NCBI GenBank assembly: GCA_025153445.1
Contig: JANZNS010000010.1
Location: 1-64,000, forward strand
DNA: 64,000 bases
Source of the DNA: Marinobacter sp. BGYM27
GTDB taxonomy: Bacteria > Pseudomonadota > Gammaproteobacteria > Pseudomonadales > Oleiphilaceae
Direction of reading: 5' to 3'
Part shown: one piece after another, positions 55,430 to 64,000 of the stretch
How the letters are laid out: the number at the start of each line of letters is the position of its first letter
Position numbering within the stretch: position 1 is the stretch's first letter
Notes under the pieces: generated by a model
Told to the model about the DNA's origin: nothing
Databases searched by the model: none
Seen by the model: the letters and a program-made list of their open reading frames with translations, nothing else
Translations under genes and position numbers: made by a program

Positions 55430-55467
55430 TAAACCCCCGGCACCCAAAAAAGGGCACCGGGGGTTTT
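55430..55467 (+). terminator. Bidirectional terminator, thioesterase/dctP
   Basis: AAACCCCCGG and CCGGGGGTTTT form the stem with an inner CCC/GGG around AAAAAA. A and T tracts lie on both sides, so it can serve both convergent genes. Confidence 0.85.
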
Positions 55468-55490
55468 CAGTAACATATCAAGAGCCCGCG

Positions 55491-56633
55491 TTACTCTTTG
55501 GCTTCGCGGATATCAAGATAGGTTTTTTCAGAAATATCGGTGTAAGGCACTACCTTGTCACGGAACGCCTTATAGGATTCATAGGCCTTACCTGCCATCT
55601 CATCCTTCTTGGCCAGGTCTTTCACTACCTGGTCAGACATTTCCCGCAAGCGGTTGATGACATCATCAGGGAAGCGGCGCAACTTCACGTCCTTCTCTTC
55701 CACCAACTCCTTGAGTGCTTCGTTGTTACGTGCAGTGTACTCGGCCAGCATATCGGCATTCATTTCGCGCACGGCAACGTCAATAATCGCCTGCAGATGC
55801 TCCGGCAGGCCGTTATAGGCGTCAGCGTTGACGATCATCTCAAGCGCAGTGCCGGGCTCGTGCCAGCCTGGGTAGTAGTAGTATTCGGCAATCTGGTGCA
55901 GGCCAAAAGCCAAATCGTTGTATGGGCCAACCCATTCAGTGGCGTCAATCGTGCCGGTTTGCAGCGCAGTGAAGATTTCGCCACCAGGCAGATTCACTGG
56001 AGTGCCACCCGCTTTCTCGAGCACATCACCGCCGATACCCGGAATCCGCATTTTGAGGCCGTTCAGGTCATCAACACTGTTGATTTCCTTGTTGAACCAG
56101 CCGCCCATCTGGACACCGGTGTTACCGCCAGGCCAGGGAATAACACCAAATGGCTCGTAAGCCTCACGATAAAGTTCGAGACCGCCACCGTAGAACATCC
56201 AGCCATTGTATTCCTGAGCTGTCAGACCAAAAGGAACGGTAGAGAAGAACTGACCGGCAGGGATCTTGCCTTTCCAGTAGTACCCGGCACCGTGGCCCAT
56301 TTCCGCAGTGCCCTGGGAAACAGCACTGAAGACTTCCAGAGCAGGTACCAGATCACCCGCACCGTAGACGGTGATATCAATCTGGCCATCGGTCATCGCA
56401 CGCACGCGCTCTGCAAAATGCTCGGGCGCAGTACCCAGACCCGGGAAGTTCTTGGGCCAGGTGGTGACCATTTTCCATTTGTAGACTTTTTTGTCAGCGG
56501 TCGACGCGCTGGCTGCGTTTTCATTATTGTTGGATGCGGAGCTTGTGGCGCCGTCCTGTTCCTGCGAGCAGCCGGCAAGGCCGAGTCCCAGCGCACCGGC
56601 GACCAGAGCAGCCAAAAGATTGCGACGTTTCAT
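55491..56633 (-). CDS. TRAP transporter substrate-binding protein (TakP/DctP family), lipoprotein
   Basis: The protein has 380 aa from the ATG at 56633 with AAGGAG upstream. The N-terminus carries a lipobox (GLGLAGCSQEQ), so the mature protein is probably lipid-anchored, followed by a Ser/Asn/Ala-rich linker to about residue 45. Binding-domain motifs: MVTTWPKNFPGLGTAPEHFA, ALEVFSAVSQGTAEMGHGAG, GLKMRIPGIGGDVLEKAGG with the carboxylate-binding Arg, and GTIDATEWVGPYNDLAFG with the Trp. These follow TakP, which binds 2-oxo acids. It faces the dctQM genes and is the likely partner. Confidence 0.9.
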   Translation of the reverse strand: MKRRNLLAALVAGALGLGLAGCSQEQDGATSSASNNNENAASASTADKKVYKWKMVTTWPKNFPGLGTAPEHFAERVRAMTDGQIDITVYGAGDLVPALEVFSAVSQGTAEMGHGAGYYWKGKIPAGQFFSTVPFGLTAQEYNGWMFYGGGLELYREAYEPFGVIPWPGGNTGVQMGGWFNKEINSVDDLNGLKMRIPGIGGDVLEKAGGTPVNLPGGEIFTALQTGTIDATEWVGPYNDLAFGLHQIAEYYYYPGWHEPGTALEMIVNADAYNGLPEHLQAIIDVAVREMNADMLAEYTARNNEALKELVEEKDVKLRRFPDDVINRLREMSDQVVKDLAKKDEMAGKAYESYKAFRDKVVPYTDISEKTYLDIREAKE

Positions 56634-56887
56634 GTCTTCTCCTTCTTTTTCATTGTTGTATGCGGGAAGTGCTGTTTCGCGAGTGACATCCCGTGCGCGG
56701 CCCACACGATCTGTGTGCGTTCGACCGAACCCTCCAAGAGTGAACGAAAACCCGCCTCAACGCTCTTAGTCTAAAGTCTGATCCCAGACATCAGGCCGCC
56801 AGCGCCGCAGGGCACATTCGTTCATCTGTTTGTTGTTGTTAATCACAGGCAATAATAGCCCATCATCCGGTTTTGTCTTTGTACCGG

Positions 56888-59053
56888 CTATAACGGCTCC
56901 AATGGCGCATAAGCCAGCACCAGCCATTTGGCTCCGTCGTCAAAATTAACCTGTACCCGGGTGTGATGGCCCGAGCCCTCGCAGTTCATGACGACCCCTT
57001 CTCCGAATTTGGCATGATGCACCCGCTGGCCCAGCTGCAGGCCGGCCTGCGCCATCGGCTCGGAATCGAACAGGCTTTCACTGCGGCGCTGCACCAGCGC
57101 CGGGCGCGTCACAGTATTGCGTAACCGGACTTCCTGGATGCAATCCGACGGAATTTCCCGAACAAAACGGGATACCGCATGAAATTTCTCCTGACCGTAG
57201 AGCCGGCGGGATTCCGCGTAAGTCATCACCAGCCGTGTCATGGCACGGGTGATCCCGACGTAGGCAAGCCGGCGCTCCTCTTCCATCCTGCCCGGTTCTT
57301 CCAGCGACATGCTGTGAGGGAACAGCCCTTCCTCGACCCCCGCCAGAAATACCATAGGGAACTCGAGTCCTTTGGCCGAGTGCAAGGTCATCAGCTGCAC
57401 GCTGTCTTCATGTGCTTCAGCCTGGGCTTCTCCGGCATCCAGCGCTGCCTGCGCAATGAATTCCGACAAGGGATCAATGCCATCCTCGACTTCAAAGTCG
57501 GCCATCGCGCTGACCAGCTCTTCCAGGTTTTCAACCCGCGCCTGCCCTTTCTCACCTTTTTCACTGGCGTGATAATCCCGCAGCCCGCTATCGTGAATTG
57601 CCCGCTGGGTCAGTTGCTTCAGATCCAGGTCATCCTGATCGGCTGCCATGGACTCGACCAGCCCCATAAAGTGCTGCAAACCTGTACGCGCCCTGCCCTT
57701 GACTGCACCGGCTTCAAGCAGGCGTTCGGAGGCCTGCCACAGGGACAGGCTTTCAGTTGCTGCCAGCGCCCGGATATCAGCAAGGCTCTTGGCGCCAATT
57801 CCTCTCGCCGGCACATTCACAACCCGCTCGAAGGCCGCATCGTCGTTGCGGTAGTGCACCAGCCGCAAATAGCCCAGCGCATTGCGGATTTCCTGCCGGT
57901 CGTAAAACCGCAGACCGCCATAGACCCGGTATGGAATCCCCTGGCGCAGCAGGGCTTCCTCCAGCACCCGGGACTGGGCATTGGAACGGTACAGGATGGC
58001 GCACTCGGCTCGCAGATTGCCTTCGTTCACCCAGGCTGCAATGGTATCGGCAATATAGTTGGCTTCGTCCTGTTCGTTAAACGCGGCGTACAGGCTGATC
58101 AGTTCACCTTCTTTGCCATCGGTCCAGAGCTGCTTGCCCAGCCTTCCCTGATTATTGGCAATCACCGCATTCGCCGCTTTGAGAATGGTTTGAGTCGAGC
58201 GGTAATTCTGTTCCAGCCGCACCAGACGGGCATTAGGGAAATCCTGCTGGAACTTCTGAATGTTCTCGATCTTGGCGCCACGCCAGCCGTAGATAGACTG
58301 ATCGTCATCACCGACAATAGTCAGGGGCACCGCGGCACCGGCCAACACCTGCAGCCAGGCGTACTGGATCGTATTGGTATCCTGGAACTCGTCCACCAGG
58401 ATGTGCTTGAAGCGGCGCTGGTAGTGCGCTCTCAGTTCCGGCCTGTGCAACCAGAGCTCATGGGAACGCAGCAACAACTCGCCAAAGTCCACCAGCCCGC
58501 TGAACTGACACTGTTTCTCGTAGCGCTGATAGATTTTCAGCATGGTCGAGGTGTAGTGGTCACCGGGATTATCCTGAATGTGATCCGCCCTCAACCCCTC
58601 GTCTTTCTGGCTGTTGATAAATCCCTGCGCCTGACGCGGCGGCCAGCGGGTCTCGTCGATGCCCAGTTCACGCATCACCCGCTTCACCATGCGGATCTGG
58701 TCGTCACTGTCCAGCACCTGAAAGTTCTCTGGCAGGCCGGCATCCTGCCAGTGCGCTCGCAGCAACCGGTGAGCGATTCCGTGAAAGGTGCCAAACCAAA
58801 GCCCATGTCCCTGCAGATCCATCATCTCGCTGATCCGGTGACGCATTTCCCTGGCGGCTTTGTTGGTGAAAGTCACCGCAAGAATACCGGTGGCCGGCAC
58901 CTTGTCGACTTGCATCAGCCAGGCCATACGATGCACCAGTACGCGGGTTTTACCGCTACCGGCGCCGGCCAGTACCAACAGGTGGCTGTTCTGTGCGGTG
59001 ACCGCCTCGCGCTGAGCGTCGTTCAGGGGATCAATGATCGGGGAGACATCCAT
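56888..59053 (-). CDS. uvrD: DNA helicase II UvrD
   Basis: The protein has 721 aa from the ATG at 59053, matching E. coli UvrD (720 aa). Helicase motifs in order: LNDAQREAVTA (Q), LAGAGSGKTRVL (I), LVDEFQDTN (II), VGDDDQSIYGWRGA (III), LEQNYRSTQ (IV), LMTLHSAKGLEFP (V) and YVGITRAM (VI). The C-terminal Tudor-like end GQRVHHAKFGEGVVMNCEG with AKWLVLAYAPLEPL is the UvrD type, not Rep. It acts in mismatch and nucleotide excision repair. The long plus-strand frame opposite it is antisense shadow. Confidence 0.96.
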   Translation of the reverse strand: MDVSPIIDPLNDAQREAVTAQNSHLLVLAGAGSGKTRVLVHRMAWLMQVDKVPATGILAVTFTNKAAREMRHRISEMMDLQGHGLWFGTFHGIAHRLLRAHWQDAGLPENFQVLDSDDQIRMVKRVMRELGIDETRWPPRQAQGFINSQKDEGLRADHIQDNPGDHYTSTMLKIYQRYEKQCQFSGLVDFGELLLRSHELWLHRPELRAHYQRRFKHILVDEFQDTNTIQYAWLQVLAGAAVPLTIVGDDDQSIYGWRGAKIENIQKFQQDFPNARLVRLEQNYRSTQTILKAANAVIANNQGRLGKQLWTDGKEGELISLYAAFNEQDEANYIADTIAAWVNEGNLRAECAILYRSNAQSRVLEEALLRQGIPYRVYGGLRFYDRQEIRNALGYLRLVHYRNDDAAFERVVNVPARGIGAKSLADIRALAATESLSLWQASERLLEAGAVKGRARTGLQHFMGLVESMAADQDDLDLKQLTQRAIHDSGLRDYHASEKGEKGQARVENLEELVSAMADFEVEDGIDPLSEFIAQAALDAGEAQAEAHEDSVQLMTLHSAKGLEFPMVFLAGVEEGLFPHSMSLEEPGRMEEERRLAYVGITRAMTRLVMTYAESRRLYGQEKFHAVSRFVREIPSDCIQEVRLRNTVTRPALVQRRSESLFDSEPMAQAGLQLGQRVHHAKFGEGVVMNCEGSGHHTRVQVNFDDGAKWLVLAYAPLEPL

Positions 59054-59237
59054 GGAGAACCGTTTGCCAGAAGAAGAATGAAGAACCGGGATTATACCAA
59101 CCTGAGCCATGGGTACGACCGCCAATCAGGTAAACATTTCCCCTGCCTTTTTACATTCGAGAGAAACCTGTGACCACGCACCCGGCATAGTCGTCCGGCG
59201 CCCTGTCCGTACTTTCCGCAGATAGCGACTGCGCGGC

Positions 59238-59264
59238 TAAAGTTGCGCCTCAATGAGCCGTTAA
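59238..59264 (+). promoter_or_regulatory. Sigma-28 (FliA) promoter of the chemoreceptor operon
   Basis: TAAAGTTG (59238-59245), 11 bases, GCCGTTAA (59257-59264) matches the flagellar sigma-28 consensus TAAAGTTT-N11-GCCGATAA at 14 of 16 positions. Transcription would start near 59272, leaving a leader of about 120 bases before the chemoreceptor gene. Confidence 0.8.
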
Positions 59265-59303
59265 ACAAGTTATGAGCTGCTGAATAAATAAACAATACAA
59301 AAC

Positions 59304-59330
59304 AGTTACCTTTCTTTTCAGTAACTTTTT
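59304..59330 (+). terminator. Weak terminator-like hairpin in the chemoreceptor leader
   Basis: AGTTAC and GTAACT form a 6-bp stem followed by TTTT, between the sigma-28 promoter and the gene. It may be a weak attenuator or accidental. The gene-free stretch 59054-59392 otherwise holds only the promoter region. Confidence 0.3.
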
Positions 59331-59392
59331 ATACAACCGGTAGGATCGTGCCTCCTGACGGTTCAAGTGTCCAACTGACGAAGTGATGCCCT

Positions 59393-61006
59393 ATGCTATC
59401 TGCCCTTAAAATTTCCCAGAAACTGGCCTTGATGGTTGCCGTCGCGATCCTTGCTTTCATTATCAGCGAGGGTTTCACCATTATCACTGAGCGTCAGAAC
59501 TCGGCACGGCTTGCCGAGCTGGAGCAGAAGCTTTACCCGACGCTGGAACTTTCGACCGTAAACCTGGGCCAACTGTCCCTGATTGAGCTGCAGATCAACA
59601 GCGCAGTGGTCACCGGCGACGATACCCAAATAGAAGCCACTCGCCCCTACTTCAACACCATTCAGGATAACCTGGAAGAGCTCGGCCGCCTCACCCCCCA
59701 AAGCAGCGACCGTACCGATGCGCTGGCCAGCACAATGAAAACCTATTACACCACCGCCACGCGCATCGCCAGCAGCATTATTTCGGGCAATGCCGACTTC
59801 AATCGCATTGGCGCTGAAGCGGCCACCAATGCCAAGCGGCTGGAAGATCTGCGGTCGGACATGACTACCATGCGCACCGAAACACGGGCCAGATTTACCC
59901 AATCGATCAGCCAGACCGTTGATGCCTCTCAAAACGCTTCAACTATCGGCATTGTGATCCTGATTTGTGCCACCTTGCTGCTGGTTGTGCTCAGCCTGGT
60001 CATCGGCCGCTCTATCAGCCGCAGCCTGGGACAGATTATTGACTCGCTGAAGGCTATGGCGTCCGGTGAAGGCGACCTGACATCACGCCTGACCTACACC
60101 GGCAAAGATGAGCTGCGGGAAGTCGTGACTCACTTCAATGCCTTTGTTGAAAAACTGCACGCTTCTTTCGGCACCATCAGCACCGATGTCAGCGGACTCA
60201 ATACCGTTTCCCTGAAACTGGCCGCATCCAGCAGCCAGAACCTGGAACGCATCCAGGACCAATCAGAAGCAATCTCGGCTGCCCGCCATGCGGTTGAAGA
60301 GCTGGTCAAGAGCGTTGAGGAAGTCGCCGGATTCGCCAGCAGTGCATCCGATCAAACCCAGGACGCGGCCAACTTCGCCCAGAAAGGCTACACCACCGTC
60401 ACGGCTAACATCGACACCATTCGCGCACTGGCCGGCGACGTGGAACAAACCGCCGGGCTGGTCAACCAGTTTGAGGAATTCTCCGCGAAAGTGGGCGGCT
60501 TGCTGAACACGATCCAGACCGTTGCCGATCAGACCAACCTGCTCGCGCTCAATGCTGCCATTGAAGCGGCGCGCGCCGGCGAGCACGGCCGCGGATTCGC
60601 CGTGGTTGCAGATGAAGTCAGGGGCCTGGCAGTGCGCACCCGCAGCGCTACAGAAGAAATTCACAGTGTCATCAGCGAGCTGACCAACGTGTCCGGTTCT
60701 GCCGTGAAATCCATGCAGCAGAGCGTCACCAAGGCCCGTGAAGGTGTCGATGCCACCACCGAATCCGGGGAGATGCTGAGCAAGATCCTCGAGAACATGC
60801 AGTCTATCAGCAGTATCAACGAGCAGATTGCCGCCGCAACCTACGAACAGAGCGCGACTTTCAACTCGGTGACACAGCACATTGCCGATATTCACAACAA
60901 CGCCGAGCAGGTCAGCAGCAGCACGCGCGAACTGGACACTGTCAGCCATGACATTCGCCAGATCAGCGACGGACTGAGCGAAGTCGCCGGCCAATTCAAA
61001 GTCTGA
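59393..61006 (+). CDS. Methyl-accepting chemotaxis protein with helical-bundle sensor
   Basis: The protein has 537 aa. TM1 (about 12-30), then a periplasmic segment of about 150 residues that looks like a four-helix bundle ([20 protein letters not shown] onward), TM2 (about 183-205), HAMP, and a signalling domain with [20 protein letters not shown] and [15 protein letters not shown]. It is behind a sigma-28 promoter and heads an operon with a porin and a small phosphate-type binding protein, which may deliver its ligand. Confidence 0.94.
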   Translation: MLSALKISQKLALMVAVAILAFIISEGFTIITERQNSARLAELEQKLYPTLELSTVNLGQLSLIELQINSAVVTGDDTQIEATRPYFNTIQDNLEELGRLTPQSSDRTDALASTMKTYYTTATRIASSIISGNADFNRIGAEAATNAKRLEDLRSDMTTMRTETRARFTQSISQTVDASQNASTIGIVILICATLLLVVLSLVIGRSISRSLGQIIDSLKAMASGEGDLTSRLTYTGKDELREVVTHFNAFVEKLHASFGTISTDVSGLNTVSLKLAASSSQNLERIQDQSEAISAARHAVEELVKSVEEVAGFASSASDQTQDAANFAQKGYTTVTANIDTIRALAGDVEQTAGLVNQFEEFSAKVGGLLNTIQTVADQTNLLALNAAIEAARAGEHGRGFAVVADEVRGLAVRTRSATEEIHSVISELTNVSGSAVKSMQQSVTKAREGVDATTESGEMLSKILENMQSISSINEQIAAATYEQSATFNSVTQHIADIHNNAEQVSSSTRELDTVSHDIRQISDGLSEVAGQFKV

Positions 61007-61058
61007 TAAATGCGCTCCGCCAGGGGCGCCAGAAAATACCTGTAGCTGGAGAAAAACT

Positions 61059-62210
61059 ATGGTACCTCATTACATCAAGGTCGCCCCGCTGGCGCTTTGC
61101 ATCGCTGCAAGCAGTGTGTCCGCCCAGGAAACCGATGCCGAGCGCATCGACAAGCTCGAGCAGCGCGTCAACTCGCTGCAGCAGCAGGCCACATCATCAG
61201 CCGCTGACCGTGTCCGCCTGAACGGTTTTTTCAGCACCGGTTACGCCCGTGCTGACAACGATGCCGGTTTTGCAGACATTACCGAAGAGTCGGAAGTAGC
61301 CGATCTGAGCCTGATGGCACTGCAAGGCACCTTCTCGATCAACGACGACACCAAAGCCGTGATGCAGCTGGTTTCCCGTGGTGTGCAGGACTGGGACACC
61401 GAACTGGAATGGGCCTACCTGAGCCACCAACTGACCAACGATCTGCAAATTCGCGCCGGTAAAATGCGCCTGCCGTTCTTCATGTATTCCGATTCGCTGG
61501 AAGTCGGTTATGCGCAACCCTGGGCCCGCCCACCTCAAGCCGTCTATGGCCCTGTAACCGTTAACAATTATGTAGGTGCCGACGCGACCTATACCTACAG
61601 CCTGGGCGGTTCCGCGATCACAACTCAGCTTTTCAGCGGGTTTACCGATGATCCTGAGACCACTAGCGGTGCTGACGTAGAGTTCCGAAATACAGTAGGA
61701 CTGAATGCCGAGTGGACAGACTATGTCTGGAAAGCCCGTGCGGTGGTAGCGACAGCCGAAACCAACATCAGCGCCCCGGGGCTAGGCCAGTTGGCCGACG
61801 GAGACCGCGGTAACTTTTATGGTCTTGGGTTTGGTTACGACGACGGCACGTGGCAGGTGATCTCGGAAATCACACGCATCGATGTGGACGGCGCATTCAC
61901 CGATACCGACTCAGCTTACCTGACCGTTGCTCGGCGCATTAATTCGCTGACGCCGTACGTCTCCGTTGGCTGGATCGAAAGCAAAGACGACGATGAGCGC
62001 TCTGGGCTTCGGACTGCACTGAACACTAACCGCGATGAGTACAGTCTGGGTATGCGCTGGGATGTGTTGTCCGGTGTTGCCGTCAAGTTCGACTGGACCT
62101 ACGTCACTGGCTTTGAAAACGATCCCGGCGGCCTCAACGCTGCAGGCATCATCGGCGATGATCTGGACAGCACCAACGTCTACACCGTCAAAATTGATTC
62201 CGCATTCTAA
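61059..62210 (+). CDS. Outer-membrane porin-like protein
   Basis: The protein has 383 aa, GGAGAAAA before the ATG. A signal peptide of about 22 residues ends at SSVSAQE, then a short coiled coil (ERIDKLEQRVNSLQQQ), then a beta-barrel pattern of alternating strands with aromatic ends and a terminal Phe (KIDSAF). It resembles trimeric porins with an N-terminal coiled coil. Ligand unknown. Co-directional with the preceding chemoreceptor and the following binding protein at short spacing. Confidence 0.85.
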   Translation: MVPHYIKVAPLALCIAASSVSAQETDAERIDKLEQRVNSLQQQATSSAADRVRLNGFFSTGYARADNDAGFADITEESEVADLSLMALQGTFSINDDTKAVMQLVSRGVQDWDTELEWAYLSHQLTNDLQIRAGKMRLPFFMYSDSLEVGYAQPWARPPQAVYGPVTVNNYVGADATYTYSLGGSAITTQLFSGFTDDPETTSGADVEFRNTVGLNAEWTDYVWKARAVVATAETNISAPGLGQLADGDRGNFYGLGFGYDDGTWQVISEITRIDVDGAFTDTDSAYLTVARRINSLTPYVSVGWIESKDDDERSGLRTALNTNRDEYSLGMRWDVLSGVAVKFDWTYVTGFENDPGGLNAAGIIGDDLDSTNVYTVKIDSAF

Positions 62211-62219
62211 GGAGCCAAC

Positions 62220-62633
62220 ATGAAGTCTATTTATTCAGTACTGGTTGCTTTGTTGCTACTGGCCCCTGTGGCTCAGGCCGAAGTGGTCATCATCGGCCAC
62301 ACCGGCGGACCGGATGCGATTTCCCTGGATCAGGTGCGTAACATCTACCTGAACCGCAGCAAGGAAATGCCGGACGGTCAGCGGGCTACTCCGTTTGAGC
62401 TGCCGGAAGGCAATGCAACCCGCGACGCATTCCACAGTGCCGTCACCAGCCGCAGCAATGCGCAGCTGAAGGCATTCTGGTCACAGCAGGTCTTTACCGG
62501 AAAAGGTCAGCCACCGCAGGAAGTCAACGACGCGGCAGCGATGAAAGCGTCTGTATCATCAACACTGGGCAGCGTCGGCTATATCGACTCCACCCAGGTT
62601 GATGATTCCGTGAAAGTCATTCTGAAGCCGTAA
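62220..62633 (+). CDS. Small PstS-like periplasmic binding protein
   Basis: The protein has 137 aa. AAGGAG immediately precedes the ATG, 9 bases after the porin stop. A signal peptide ends VAQAE. Mature start VVIIGHTGGPDAISLDQVRN and NIYLNRSKEMPDGQRATPFE, with TRDAFHSAVTSRSNAQLKAF WSQQVFTGKGQPP, match one lobe of the PBP-like (PstS) family seen in single-domain proteins of marine bacteria. It is about 40 percent of the length of PstS and lacks the second lobe. It may bind a phosphate-like or other small anion for the nearby chemoreceptor. Function inferred. Confidence 0.85.
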   Translation: MKSIYSVLVALLLLAPVAQAEVVIIGHTGGPDAISLDQVRNIYLNRSKEMPDGQRATPFELPEGNATRDAFHSAVTSRSNAQLKAFWSQQVFTGKGQPPQEVNDAAAMKASVSSTLGSVGYIDSTQVDDSVKVILKP

Positions 62634-62639
62634 CCGGCT

Positions 62640-64000
62640 TCAGAAACCTTTCGGTACGGTTTGGGCCTCGACGAACTCGAAGAGGCCCTCAACACCCCCT
62701 TCACGGCCTACGCCGGATGCCTTCATCCCACCGAACGGTGCTTCAGGTGTCGGTCCGGTACCCGTATTCCAGCCCACATGACCGAACCGCAAACCGCCAA
62801 TCACCCGGCTGGCACGCGCCGCATCCGCAGTGAAGACATAAGCTGCCAACCCGAATTCGGTATCATTGCCCGCCTCAATCACTTCATCTTCATTACTGAA
62901 CGTCGCCATCGGCACCAGTGGCCCAAAGGTTTCTTCCTGTGAACAGCACATATCGCGGGTCGTTCCGGTGACCACCGAAGGCGGATAGAACAGGTCGTTA
63001 CCGCTAAGCGACGAGGGATCCTTGCCTGCGATCAGCTTTGCGCCCTTGGCAATTGCATCTTCCACGTGTCGGCGGACCTTATCGAAACCGGCCTTGTTAA
63101 TCAGCGGCCCGACATCCACTCCGTCTTTCATGCCATCACCGACCTTCAAAGCGTTGACCTTTTGAGCCACCTTTTCACTGAAGGCATCGACGACTTTTTC
63201 ATGGACGAACACCCGGTTGGCGCAGACACAAGTCTGGCCACCACCGCGGAACTTGTTGGCCATCAGGTTATCCGCTGCGGCATCAAGATCGGCGTCATCA
63301 AAGACAATAAACGGTGCGTTACCGCCCAGCTCCAGCGCCAGCTTTTTCACCCAACCGGTACTGTCGGCCATCAGCGTGCGGCCTACTTCCGTTGAACCGG
63401 TAAAGCTGATCATCGGCACGTCCGGTGATTCACAGAACAACTTGCCAATCATGCTGGATTTACCCATCACCAGATTGACCATGCCCGCCGGCATATCCAC
63501 TTTGTCGTGAATCAGCTGGAACAGGGCAATCATGGTCAGCGGCGTTTCACTGGCGGGTTTGATAATGGACGGACAGCCTGCCGCCAGCGACGCTGACAGC
63601 TTCTTGGCGATCATCCCGATCGGGAAGTTCCAGGGCGTAATCAGTGCCGCAACACCGATCGGACGATAGTGAACCGTCCAGGTGCAATCCTTGGGCTTTT
63701 CGTCAATTTCGTGGGCGTCCAGTACTTCAATGTTCTTCGCACAATAATCAAAGAAACCGGCCGCATATTCGACCTCGCCCTGCGCCTCCTTGAGGGGTTT
63801 GCCATGCTCCAGGCACAGGATTCGACCGACTTCGTCCTTGTTCTCTCGCAACGCATCGCGAATCCCGCCAAGCCAGCGACGCCGGGTCTCCAGATCATAA
63901 GGCTCTGTCAGCCTGAGGGCCGCCTTCGCTTCACTGATCGAGCGCTTAACTTCGTCCTCGGACATCGACGCCACCGCAGCGATCACTTCGCCTGTCGCCG
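62640..64000 (-). CDS. gabD: Succinate-semialdehyde dehydrogenase GabD-like, 5' end outside the window
   Basis: Only the stop side is complete. The frame runs open to the right edge (reading A-T-G-E-V-I-A-A-V there, the usual NPATGEVI region), so at least the first 20 to 35 residues are missing. Aldehyde dehydrogenase motifs: ITPWNFPIGMIAKKLSASLA, LALELGGNAPFIVFDDADLD with the catalytic Glu, GGGQTCVCANRVFVH with the catalytic Cys, and QEETFGPLVPMATF. It oxidises succinate semialdehyde to succinate with NAD(P)+. The exact substrate within the GabD/glutarate-semialdehyde group is inferred. Confidence 0.92.
   Translation of the reverse strand, partial: ATGEVIAAVASMSEDEVKRSISEAKAALRLTEPYDLETRRRWLGGIRDALRENKDEVGRILCLEHGKPLKEAQGEVEYAAGFFDYCAKNIEVLDAHEIDEKPKDCTWTVHYRPIGVAALITPWNFPIGMIAKKLSASLAAGCPSIIKPASETPLTMIALFQLIHDKVDMPAGMVNLVMGKSSMIGKLFCESPDVPMISFTGSTEVGRTLMADSTGWVKKLALELGGNAPFIVFDDADLDAAADNLMANKFRGGGQTCVCANRVFVHEKVVDAFSEKVAQKVNALKVGDGMKDGVDVGPLINKAGFDKVRRHVEDAIAKGAKLIAGKDPSSLSGNDLFYPPSVVTGTTRDMCCSQEETFGPLVPMATFSNEDEVIEAGNDTEFGLAAYVFTADAARASRVIGGLRFGHVGWNTGTGPTPEAPFGGMKASGVGREGGVEGLFEFVEAQTVPKGF

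Noticed and set aside
57179-59173. A 664-codon plus-strand open frame opposite uvrD.
   Set aside because: Cys/His/Gln-rich composition with no domains, exactly antisense to a complete uvrD; it is a GC-rich shadow frame.
1-64000. CRISPR arrays, tRNA or rRNA genes, insertion sequences and prophage genes.
   Set aside because: No regularly spaced repeats, cloverleaf-like segments, rRNA signatures, transposase or phage structural genes were seen on either strand.

Overview
This 64 kb window looks like a chromosomal segment of a moderately GC-rich marine-type gammaproteobacterium of the Pseudomonadales/Oceanospirillales kind. The evidence is gene order and gene type: lptD-surA-pdxA-rsmA-apaH running away from amgK-murU, rpe-gph-trpE-trpG-trpD-trpC, slmA next to thiGS, pstSCAB-phoU with enlarged Pst permeases, a lipase with its Lif foldase, TRAP transporters and several chemoreceptors. 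The species cannot be named from the sequence. No tRNA, rRNA, CRISPR array, transposase or integrase was found.

Layout. (1) 162-3574: an integron gene-cassette array. Five one- or two-gene cassettes are each closed by an attC-like imperfect palindrome. They encode a Cap15-like two-TM/beta-barrel protein, a small membrane protein, a winged-helix + TIR/SEFIR protein, an ankyrin-repeat protein and a HigB/HigA toxin-antitoxin pair. The last attC is degenerate and marks the array end. (2) 3.8-20.4 kb: housekeeping and physiology. LysE-type exporter, chemoreceptor, DAHP synthase with an attenuator, secretin-N protein, J-domain protein, stand-alone prephenate dehydratase, lipase and foldase, hybrid histidine kinase facing a LuxR-type regulator, acetolactate-synthase-like enzyme, aminotransferase and inositol-phosphatase family protein. 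(3) 20.4-30 kb, minus strand: periplasmic binding protein, slmA, thiG, thiS, DUF423, apaH, rsmA, pdxA, surA, lptD. (4) 30-39.4 kb, mostly plus strand: amgK, murU, djlA-like, DUF3530, rpe, gph, trp leader, trpEGDC. (5) 39.5-46.9 kb: GST, hydrolase, M14 peptidase, diguanylate cyclase, PEP-CTERM protein, two GNATs, DUF2059 protein. (6) 47-52.8 kb: the Pst phosphate system behind a Pho box. (7) 52.9-56.6 kb: a TRAP transporter split around a thioesterase. (8) 56.9-64 kb: uvrD, a sigma-28-preceded chemoreceptor-porin-small binding protein operon, and a succinate-semialdehyde dehydrogenase cut by the window edge.

How the genes work together. Aromatic amino acid synthesis is spread over three loci: DAHP synthase, prephenate dehydratase and trpEGDC. 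Two of them are preceded by short ORFs rich in the codons of their end products. The DAHP synthase leader encodes four Phe, two Trp and two Tyr in eleven codons and is followed by a strong intrinsic terminator, so it looks like an attenuator sensing all three aromatic amino acids. The trp leader carries a Trp-Trp-Arg-Trp motif but has no obvious U-tract terminator. The lptD/surA and amgK/murU sides serve outer-membrane assembly and peptidoglycan recycling. The pst operon has a textbook Pho box.

The most unusual parts are the cassette array, which gathers defence-type effectors as stand-alone mobile genes, the tri-aromatic leader, and the chemoreceptor-porin-mini-PstS operon.
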